5,868 nucleotides of DNA, from assembly GCA_964572885.1 (NCBI GenBank), contig CAZNFC010000046.1:1-5868 (forward strand). The letters run 5' to 3'. Source of the DNA: UBA10107 sp964572885 (GTDB lineage: Archaea; Nanobdellota; Nanobdellia; Woesearchaeales; UBA10107). The notes below the pieces were generated by a model that was not told the origin of the DNA, searched no databases, and worked only from the letters and a program-made list of their open reading frames with translations. A program made the translations under genes and the position numbers. Of this stretch, positions 1-5,336 are shown in pieces (the first letter of the stretch is position 1; the number at the start of each line of letters is the position of its first letter).

Positions 1-132
1 TTGGCGAATGACGAATTCCATAAAATCTCAGAATCAGTAAGAGATGAGATGGGTGTTCTGGACAGCAAATTGATTTTTTTCAGATGGAATGAATGGATAA
101 AGACCATGATAAAGAAAAGAGGAAGCAAGTAA
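1..132 (+). CDS. 3' end of an upstream gene, possibly the partner secretion ATPase (partial)
   Basis: Frame 1 is open from the first base and gives 43 codons ending in TAA at 130-132. The peptide is charged and helical-looking, with a WNEW motif near the end and a basic C-terminus (KKRGSK). The stop overlaps the start of the next gene as TAATG, so the two are almost certainly co-transcribed and translationally coupled. In archaeal pilus and secretion loci the gene just before a TadC/FlaJ-like platform protein is usually the FlaI/VirB11-type hexameric ATPase. That makes an ATPase C-terminus plausible, but this is inference from position only: no Walker or other diagnostic motif lies inside the window. 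The leading TTG could in principle be a start codon, but a gene truncated by the window edge is much more likely. Confidence 0.7.
   Translation: MANDEFHKISESVRDEMGVLDSKLIFFRWNEWIKTMIKKRGSK
119..122 (+). promoter_or_regulatory. Shine-Dalgarno site that decides the secretion gene start
   Basis: GAGG lies nine bases before ATG 132, inside the last codons of the upstream gene. Together with the TAATG overlap it favours 132 over the alternative in-frame ATG at 93, which has only T-rich sequence ahead of it. Confidence 0.6.
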
Positions 133-2354
133 TGGCAATACCAAGAGAGGAGATACAGGAGCTTGTAAGAAAGTATTCAAAAAAAGTTGAAGCTCAGCTG
201 AATGTTCCTATAGAATCTCTTTCAGGAACTCCCATAAGCACAAAAGAATACCAGGAATTCAGAAAGCAATATCTTCCTACTTCCTCTTCATGGTATGAAT
301 ATCTTTGCAATAAATGCGAAGGCATAATCAAAGTTGCTCCAGGTCCTAAGGATCTTCCAAAAATAGAAGCAGCGATAAAAACTGCACATTTGAACATCAC
401 TCCCGCAGGAGCTTACAGCTTTGCTATGCTGGTTCCTTCTGCTGTTGCCATAATCGGTTCTTTGGTAAGTTATATGATATTCAGTTCTTTCTTCTTCGTA
501 TTCTTTTTTTTAGTGGCTGCACTTGCTTTATTCATACCTCTCCAGAAGATGCCTGTGATAATCGCTGACTCGTGGAGACTTAAAGCAAGCAACCAGATGG
601 TATTGGCTGTATTCTTCATAGTAACTTATATGAGACATACATCAAATCTTGAAAGGGCCATTGATTTTGCGGCAAATCATCTTTCAGCTCCGTTGTCTTT
701 GGACTTAAAGAAAGTATTATGGGATGTTCAGACAGAGAAATATGAAAATGTAAAAGATTCTCTGGAAGGCTATCTTGATACTTGGAAAACATATAATATG
801 GAATTTGTTGAATCCATGCATCTTGTGGAATCTTCTTTATATGAAGGTTCTGAAGACAGGAGAATAGAACTGCTTGAGAAATCCCTTGAATTGATATTAG
901 AAGAGACTTATGAGAAAATGCTTCATTACGCTCAAAACCTGAAATCTCCTATAACGATGCTTCACATGCTTGGGATAATTCTTCCTATATTAGGGCTTGT
1001 AATCATGCCTTTGGTTGTAAGCTTCATCGAAAGCGTCACATGGTATCATTTAGCTGCAATATACAACATAGCGCTTCCTCTTATAGTTTATTTTATGGGA
1101 AAGAATATCCTTTCAAAAAGGCCTACAGGATACGGTCAGGGAGATGCTACCGAATCAAATCCTGCTCTTAAAAAATACAAGAATGTTGTTTTAAAGATTG
1201 GAAAAGGAGAACTGCTCATCAATCCTCTTATGATAAGCATAATAATCGGAGCGGTATTATTGATAATTGGATTCAGTCCGTTGATAATACACACTATTTC
1301 TCCTGGATTTGATGTCGTCTGGGATGAACAGGCATCTCAAAACAGCGGAGGACTTCCTCTTGTTGTGATTGACAATGCTCCTAATTACGCAGGAAGCGTA
1401 AAATATTCTCTTCTTGAGTACAAAGTTAGTAAATCGACAAATCCTGATAAAGCAGGCACGATAATTGGTCCTTATGGACTTGGTGCGACAATTCTCAGTT
1501 TATTGCTGCCTGCTGCTCTTGGACTTTCGATCGGCTTATATTACAAACTTAGATCGCAGAATGTGATAAAAATAAGGGAAAGTACCGCTTCTCTCGAAAA
1601 AGAATTTGCTGCCGCTTTGTTTCAGTTAGGAAACAGGCTTGCAGACGGAATACCTGCTGAAATTGCTTTTGATAAAGTCGCAAATACTATGGAGAACACA
1701 GTTTCAGGTTCTTTCTTCAAAGCGATATCAGCCAATATAAGAAGACTCGGAATGGGTGTCGAAGAAGCGATATTCAGTCCTAAAAAAGGGGCGTTATTGG
1801 CTTTTCCTTCCAATGTAATTGAAAGTTCTATGAAAGTTCTTGTAGAATCAGCAAGAAAGGGGCCTGCAATTGCTTCTAAATCAGTTCTTAGTGTTTCAAA
1901 ATATATCAAGGAAATTCATAGAGTAAATGAGAGATTAAAGGATTTGATGAGCGACATCATATCTTCCATGAAATCACAGATTTCATTTTTGACTCCTGTA
2001 ATATCAGGAATTGTCATTGGAATCACATCAATGGTAAGCGCGATAATATCAAGATTAGGTACAAGACTCGCTCAGACAGCAGCAGGAGCGCAGGGAACCC
2101 AAGCAGCTTCCATTACAACTTTATTCGGAGATACGATTCCTACATTTTATTTCCAGATGATAGTGGGATTTTATGTCGTCCAGATAATATACATCATGAC
2201 TGTGCTTTCCAATGGAATCGAGAACGGAGAAGATAAACTGAATGAGGAGTATTTACTCGGAAAGAACTTGATCAGCAGCGTGAGATTGTATTGCATAACA
2301 TCATTCATCATCATTTTGATATTCAATGTGATTGCTGCAACGATTATAACATAA
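132..2354 (+). CDS. Type II secretion system F family protein (TadC/FlaJ-like platform), double T2SSF domain
   Basis: Polytopic membrane protein of 740 residues, probably the inner-membrane platform on which a secretion ATPase acts to assemble archaeal pilin-like filaments. A soluble N-terminus (about 1-90) is followed by two hydrophobic segments (about 95-138), a helical cytoplasmic T2SSF unit (about 145-275), two TMs (about 278-323), a linker, a fifth TM (about 365-388), a roughly 60-residue non-membrane loop, a sixth TM (about 450-472), a second T2SSF unit (about 485-615) and three C-terminal TMs. Archaeal FlaJ proteins also have two such units but are usually nearer 550 residues; the extra length lies in the N-terminus, linker and loop. 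I chose ATG 132 over the in-frame ATG at 93 because it overlaps the upstream stop (TAATG) and has GAGG at 119-122, nine bases ahead; ATG 93 has no such site. No pilin gene is in view, so the substrate is unknown. Confidence 0.88.
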   Translation: MAIPREEIQELVRKYSKKVEAQLNVPIESLSGTPISTKEYQEFRKQYLPTSSSWYEYLCNKCEGIIKVAPGPKDLPKIEAAIKTAHLNITPAGAYSFAMLVPSAVAIIGSLVSYMIFSSFFFVFFFLVAALALFIPLQKMPVIIADSWRLKASNQMVLAVFFIVTYMRHTSNLERAIDFAANHLSAPLSLDLKKVLWDVQTEKYENVKDSLEGYLDTWKTYNMEFVESMHLVESSLYEGSEDRRIELLEKSLELILEETYEKMLHYAQNLKSPITMLHMLGIILPILGLVIMPLVVSFIESVTWYHLAAIYNIALPLIVYFMGKNILSKRPTGYGQGDATESNPALKKYKNVVLKIGKGELLINPLMISIIIGAVLLIIGFSPLIIHTISPGFDVVWDEQASQNSGGLPLVVIDNAPNYAGSVKYSLLEYKVSKSTNPDKAGTIIGPYGLGATILSLLLPAALGLSIGLYYKLRSQNVIKIRESTASLEKEFAAALFQLGNRLADGIPAEIAFDKVANTMENTVSGSFFKAISANIRRLGMGVEEAIFSPKKGALLAFPSNVIESSMKVLVESARKGPAIASKSVLSVSKYIKEIHRVNERLKDLMSDIISSMKSQISFLTPVISGIVIGITSMVSAIISRLGTRLAQTAAGAQGTQAASITTLFGDTIPTFYFQMIVGFYVVQIIYIMTVLSNGIENGEDKLNEEYLLGKNLISSVRLYCITSFIIILIFNVIAATIIT

Positions 2355-2358
2355 AAAA
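2353..2358 (-). terminator. T6 tract ending the tRNA-Phe transcript
   Basis: On the minus strand, six T residues follow the tRNA discriminator base directly. Archaeal RNA polymerase typically terminates at such U-tracts. The tract overlaps the TAA stop codon (2352-2354) of the convergent secretion gene, so the two transcription units meet here. The CCA tail is not encoded. Confidence 0.55.
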
Positions 2359-2432
2359 TGGGACTGGGGAGATTTGAACTCCCGACATCACGAGCTTCAG
2401 TCGTGCACTCTCCCGAGCTGAGTTACAGTCCC
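2359..2432 (-). tRNA. tRNA-Phe (anticodon GAA)
   Basis: The reverse strand folds into a complete 74-nt cloverleaf. It has a perfect 7-bp acceptor stem (GGGACTG/CAGTCCC), T8-A9, a D stem ACTC/GAGT with a nine-base loop containing GG, and G26. The anticodon stem CACGA/TCGTG carries the loop CTGAAGC. A 5-nt variable region, a T stem GGGAG/CTCCC with loop TTCAAAT, and discriminator A73 follow. The anticodon GAA is complementary to plus-strand 2396-2398. G37 next to the anticodon fits tRNA-Phe, where this base is the substrate for wyosine-type modification. No intron is present and CCA is not encoded. One oddity is the A10-T25 pair where G10-C25 is usual. The gene starts 11 nt after the SSB stop on the same strand, and I see no TATA box at the right distance, so it is probably co-transcribed and processed from that mRNA. 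Confidence 0.96.
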
Positions 2433-2443
2433 GATAAAATTGA

Positions 2444-2833
2444 TTAAAAAAACTCTTCCTCTACTTCGTCATCATCTGATTCATCTTCTAATTCAGAATC
2501 TTCATCATTAGAAGAAGGGACATTGGTATAAACTTTTTCAGGGGCCTTTGAAACAACTTCTATCTTTCCGAATTTTCCGGCTGAAAGCTGTAATTCACCC
2601 TGCCATTCTCCGACATAGCCGTTTGAAATCTTTATCTTGTCCCCTACATTGACGCTGTCGCATTCTTCATTCCATAATGTAAGAACAACTGTTCCAGAAC
2701 TATCCTTTATCTTTGCCTTGCAGACCCTTCCCTTGTTTCCTGATTTGTCGAACTCTCTTGCAGGAGACTTCTCGACTACTTCTGCAGTGATTTCGACATT
2801 TCCCTGTCTTGCATGTAATTCCTTTATTTCCAT
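2444..2833 (-). CDS. Single-OB-fold ssDNA-binding protein (Sulfolobus SSB type) with acidic C-terminal tail
   Basis: Small protein of 129 residues that should coat and protect single-stranded DNA during replication and repair. Residues about 1-96 form one OB fold resembling the crenarchaeal SSB; the run VVLTLWNEE (49-57) matches its central strand. Aromatics W54, Y73 and W77 fall where, from memory, Sulfolobus SSB has its DNA-stacking W56, W75 and F79. After a short linker, residues 109-129 are almost entirely Asp, Glu and Ser and end in EEEFF, recalling the acidic hydrophobic tip of bacterial SSB that docks partner proteins. No zinc motif is present. A TATA box centred about 27 nt before ATG 2833 implies a leaderless mRNA, and an upstream out-of-frame ATG (23 nt earlier) can be ignored. 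tRNA-Phe follows closely. Alternative reading: an RPA-related OB protein of the tRNA-anticodon or NABP type; SSB is preferred. Confidence 0.85.
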   Translation of the reverse strand: MEIKELHARQGNVEITAEVVEKSPAREFDKSGNKGRVCKAKIKDSSGTVVLTLWNEECDSVNVGDKIKISNGYVGEWQGELQLSAGKFGKIEVVSKAPEKVYTNVPSSNDEDSELEDESDDDEVEEEFF

Positions 2834-2855
2834 GGATTCAAAGGAAAGAAGTCCA

Positions 2856-2863
2856 TTTATATA
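2856..2863 (-). promoter_or_regulatory. TATA box of the SSB gene (leaderless promoter)
   Basis: The minus strand reads TATATAAA, preceded by a purine-rich BRE-like AAAAAG. Its centre lies about 27 nt from the A of ATG 2833, the normal archaeal TATA-to-start-site distance, so transcription should begin at or next to the start codon. The 14-nt block AAAAGTATATAAAT recurs exactly at the GlyRS promoter. Confidence 0.8.
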
Positions 2864-2882
2864 CTTTTTGTCAAAAAAGTAT
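2861..2882 (-). terminator. T6 tract in a perfect 9-bp inverted repeat, ending the glyS unit and overlapping the SSB promoter
   Basis: Arms ATACTTTTT (2861-2869) and AAAAAGTAT (2874-2882, plus-strand sense) pair perfectly around a 4-nt loop. On the minus strand the first arm runs into six T residues (2873-2878), 21 to 26 nt after the stop codon of the upstream membrane-protein gene, suiting a U-tract terminator. The second arm supplies the BRE and the start of the TATA element of the SSB gene. The dyad may therefore be a terminator, an operator, or both. Confidence 0.5.
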
Positions 2883-2899
2883 GCTCATAGATAGCATCA

Positions 2900-3751
2900 T
2901 TAAGCAAAGGTCTGAGGCTCTATAACGTCTGTTTTGGCAGTTTGCAGAGCCTGTGCTATCTCTTCATCCGACCAGCCGGAAGACACTAAAGACTGTCTTA
3001 TCTGCTCTTCTTCGAATCCTTGAGAAAATGACGATTTTATGTAAGACACAAGTTCAAGATTGGTCTTAATATCGGGTTTCTTTGAGAACCTTGTGACGAA
3101 AACTATAATTAAAATTACAAGAACAACCCCTCCGACTATGAAGTAAAATAAGTACGACACAGCTGATGCAGGACTTGCTGTCTGAGGAGTTGGAGGATTC
3201 AATATCTTCTGAACTTCAGAAGGAGTGAAATATTTGCTCAAAAATTTTCCGAATCTTGTATTGAAATCTTTTGGATTCGAAAGACTCAATCCCGAAAGTA
3301 TCTGTTTTGAAGGAATGACATAGAAATTTGTACCGTCTGCTGTTCTCCTGAATTCATCGAATGAAGGAAGATTTGTTATCTGTTCTTTGAATTTATCATA
3401 ACTTACATAAGAGAATATAAAATCTTCATTTGATTGCCCTCTGCAGTACAAATCATTAGAACTTGTGACTGCTGCAACTCCTGAGACTTGGACGATCTCA
3501 TAGGAATATCTCGTCTTAGGATCAATGTTTACAATGATACATGCAGAAACATCGCTCACATCTTTCAAAAAAGCCATATTTGGTAAAGCTTTCTCAAGTT
3601 CTGATTGTATTGATTCCTTGGTTACTCCTTGAACAGCTCTTCCTGTTATAAATTGCAGATTGTGAGTATCTGCTGCCTGGATCACTAAGAATGACGCAAA
3701 TACTGCGATAAGAAGAAACTCCCATGCTATTATGCTCTTTAGATTGTCCAT
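2900..3751 (-). CDS. Two-TM membrane protein of unknown function with C-terminal UBA-like helical domain
   Basis: I do not recognise a family for the whole 283-residue protein. Residues 7-27 are a hydrophobic helix, either a signal anchor or a signal peptide with a possible cut after IQA (26). Residues 28-185 form a probably extracytoplasmic domain with two cysteines, C71 and C103, that could form a disulfide. A Pro/Ala/Ser linker (186-197) leads to a strong TM (about 198-221), then basic RFSKK on the likely cytoplasmic side. The tail, about 230-273, has the pattern YIKSSFSQGF-EEEQIRQSL-SGW-DEEIAQAL, a small helical module like the UBA/CUE-like tails I associate with many DPANN membrane proteins. 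The gene starts 19 nt after the GlyRS stop, with GAGG (3755-3758) only three bases before ATG 3751, so it is probably in the glyS operon. An AT-rich TTAAATAA at 3771-3778 could alternatively act as a weak internal promoter. Coding status is firm; function is unknown. Confidence 0.82.
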   Translation of the reverse strand: MDNLKSIIAWEFLLIAVFASFLVIQAADTHNLQFITGRAVQGVTKESIQSELEKALPNMAFLKDVSDVSACIIVNIDPKTRYSYEIVQVSGVAAVTSSNDLYCRGQSNEDFIFSYVSYDKFKEQITNLPSFDEFRRTADGTNFYVIPSKQILSGLSLSNPKDFNTRFGKFLSKYFTPSEVQKILNPPTPQTASPASAVSYLFYFIVGGVVLVILIIVFVTRFSKKPDIKTNLELVSYIKSSFSQGFEEEQIRQSLVSSGWSDEEIAQALQTAKTDVIEPQTFA

Positions 3752-3770
3752 GTTCCTCTTTGATATGTAA

Positions 3771-5261
3771 TTATTTAAGGCTTTTAAAAGCTATCTCCTT
3801 ATTTATCAGCTTGCGGAGGGTTTCCTTAAGGTCTTTTATCTTGATTCTTGCCTGTTCTGTCGTATCTCTATCTCTGATTGTCACATCATTGTTCTTCAGA
3901 GAATCGAAATCAATAGTTATACAATAAGGTGTTCCCTGCTCGTTTTGTCTTGCATATCTTCTTCCGATTGAACCTGCCCTGTCATATTGCACAGCAAAAT
4001 TCCCTTTTAAAGAATCATAGATTTTTTTTGCTTCGTTCTCAAGTTTATTTACAAGAGGGAAAACTGCAACCTGAACAGGAGCCAGTTGATTTGGAATCCT
4101 GAATATCTTGTTTTCGGGATCTTTTCCATCATAAAAAATATCAAGCAAAGCAAAAGTCGGCCTGTCTGTTCCAAATGCAATCTCCAAGATATGAGGGATT
4201 TCCTTTTGCTTTGATTCTTCGCTGAATGTTTCGAGTTTTTGCTTGCTTTCTTTTGCATGCTGGGTTAAATCGTAGTCCCCTCTATCGTGAATTCCGCATA
4301 CTTCATACCATCCGTAACTGTTTAATTTTACTTCAACATCCCATGCGTCATCCGCGTAGAAAGCCTTTTCATCATTCGCATGCTGTCTCATCCTGATTCT
4401 TTCAGGAGGTATTCCCATCGCTAAAAATAACTCATATGCGAGATTCAGGCTCCAGGCATATGCCTGATTTTTTAATTTTCCTTTATTTATTGCGGCATCT
4501 AAAGTCGTTTCAACGACTTTGTTGGCATCATTGAACCATAATGGCAGTTTTTTACTCTTTACCTCTGAAAACCTGTCGAAGTTGTTTTTTTGACTTTTTA
4601 GAATAAATAGCTGGCCTTCTGCCTGAGTAAATTCTCTTCCTCTCATGACGCTTTGCCTCGGCGATATTTCATTTCTATATGCCTTTCCTATCTGGAAAAC
4701 GCCAAATGGATATTTTTTCCTGAAAAATTCATCAAATCTTTTGAAAGGGAGATACGTAGTTGTTGCTGTCTCAGGCCTGTTGTAAGCCTCTAAATCAGTC
4801 CCTATTGTAGTCTTCATCATAAGGCTGTGTTTTATTATTTCGTTCTTCAGAGGACTTTTACAGCTTGTGCAGACAACATCATGATCTTTGATCACTTTCA
4901 ATAATTGCGCATTGGAATAACCGCTTACATTCAGATCAGGATTAAATTCTGCAATTATTTTATCGACCCTGAATTCAGAATTGCATTTGGAGCATTTTAT
5001 CAGAGGATCAGAGAATCCGCCAAGATGACCTGATGCTTTCCAAACGACAGAAGGCATTATTGTAGGACATTCAACTTCCCAAAAATCGTGCTTTTGAAAG
5101 ACATTTCTTATTGCATTTTCAACATTATTTTTTAATCTCTTTCCTAATGGCCCATAATCATAAAATCCAGCAACGCCTCCATATATTTCCGGAGAAGGTC
5201 CCCAGATAAATCCGTTTTCTGTGATAAATGCATTTAATCCTTTTAGTTCTTCTTCAGCCAT
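3771..5261 (-). CDS. glyS: Glycyl-tRNA synthetase, class II alpha2 type
   Basis: Charges tRNA-Gly with glycine in the cytoplasm. The 496-residue sequence begins with the GlyRS signature EIYGGVAGFYDYGPLG (25-40), then ASGHLGGFSDP (76-86). Cysteine pairs C90/C93 and C131/C134 probably bind zinc. RPETA (162-166) precedes motif 2, YRNEISPR (195-202) to REFTQAE (209-215); then come WDVE (307-310), DRGDYDL (326-332) and motif 3, EIAFGTDR (360-367). The C-terminal anticodon-binding domain (about 393-490) has GRRYARQ-E-GTPYCITIDF and TIRDRDT. Archaeal GlyRS is usually about 570 residues, so this one is compact. Expected QG after RPETA is TT, and the usual EPSFG of motif 3 is EIAFG. ATG 5261 is supported by a TATA box about 28 nt upstream, implying an essentially leaderless mRNA. 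A membrane-protein gene follows after 19 nt. Confidence 0.95.
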   Translation of the reverse strand: MAEEELKGLNAFITENGFIWGPSPEIYGGVAGFYDYGPLGKRLKNNVENAIRNVFQKHDFWEVECPTIMPSVVWKASGHLGGFSDPLIKCSKCNSEFRVDKIIAEFNPDLNVSGYSNAQLLKVIKDHDVVCTSCKSPLKNEIIKHSLMMKTTIGTDLEAYNRPETATTTYLPFKRFDEFFRKKYPFGVFQIGKAYRNEISPRQSVMRGREFTQAEGQLFILKSQKNNFDRFSEVKSKKLPLWFNDANKVVETTLDAAINKGKLKNQAYAWSLNLAYELFLAMGIPPERIRMRQHANDEKAFYADDAWDVEVKLNSYGWYEVCGIHDRGDYDLTQHAKESKQKLETFSEESKQKEIPHILEIAFGTDRPTFALLDIFYDGKDPENKIFRIPNQLAPVQVAVFPLVNKLENEAKKIYDSLKGNFAVQYDRAGSIGRRYARQNEQGTPYCITIDFDSLKNNDVTIRDRDTTEQARIKIKDLKETLRKLINKEIAFKSLK

Positions 5262-5273
5262 ACGAATTATAAG

Positions 5274-5300
5274 CCTAAGTATTATTTATATACTTTTAGG
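5274..5300. repeat. Imperfect inverted repeat around the GlyRS TATA box
   Basis: In plus-strand sense, CCTAAGTAT (5274-5282) and ATACTTTTAGG (5290-5300) are complementary apart from two extra T residues in the second arm. The dyad brackets the TATA element and reaches to within 13 nt of the start codon, a suitable place for a repressor to bind. It may also simply reflect AT-rich promoter composition. Confidence 0.3.
5285..5292 (-). promoter_or_regulatory. TATA box of the GlyRS gene
   Basis: The minus strand reads TATATAAA, preceded by BRE-like CTAAAAG. The centre lies about 28 nt from ATG 5261, so the transcript should be leaderless or carry only a base or two of leader. It sits in the 75-nt gap after rfcL, giving glyS its own promoter. 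Confidence 0.78.
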
Positions 5301-5308
5301 TGTAGAAT

Positions 5309-5331
5309 GCCTTTAGAAGACCTATAAAGGC
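5309..5331. repeat. 7-bp hairpin just after the rfcL stop
   Basis: GCCTTTA (5309-5315) and TAAAGGC (5325-5331) form a perfect 7-bp stem with a 9-nt loop, five bases past the rfcL TGA (5337-5339) and ahead of the GlyRS promoter. It could mark the 3' end of the rfcL mRNA, but no T-run follows it on the minus strand, so a terminator role is uncertain and chance is possible. Confidence 0.3.
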
Positions 5332-5336
5332 TGTTT

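Noticed and set aside
93..131. Alternative in-frame ATG at 93 for the secretion gene
   Set aside because: It overlaps 40 nt of the upstream gene and has no Shine-Dalgarno site, whereas ATG 132 has both TAATG coupling and GAGG nine bases ahead.
1622..1909. 95-codon open frame antisense to the secretion gene
   Set aside because: It lies wholly within a well-supported coding region on the other strand, has no recognisable motif, and is not preceded by a promoter or ribosome site. The same applies to the antisense frame at 194-400.
2447..2520. Acidic low-complexity end of the SSB gene as a tandem repeat or frameshift
   Set aside because: The codons are mixed rather than a repeated unit, and an acidic tail is expected for SSB proteins.
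2637..2894. Plus-strand open frame across the SSB gene and its promoter
   Set aside because: It is the antisense shadow of the SSB coding frame; its translation resembles no known domain and it runs through the TATA/terminator dyad.
3780..3791. 12-bp perfect palindrome GCTTTTAAAAGC near the glyS stop
   Set aside because: It lies within the last GlyRS codons, is AT-rich, and has no loop or T-run; it is likely a coding coincidence.
4049..4258. 69-codon frame inside glyS on the same strand
   Set aside because: It sits entirely within the GlyRS frame, which carries class II motif 3 here; the shifted translation is low-complexity and basic.
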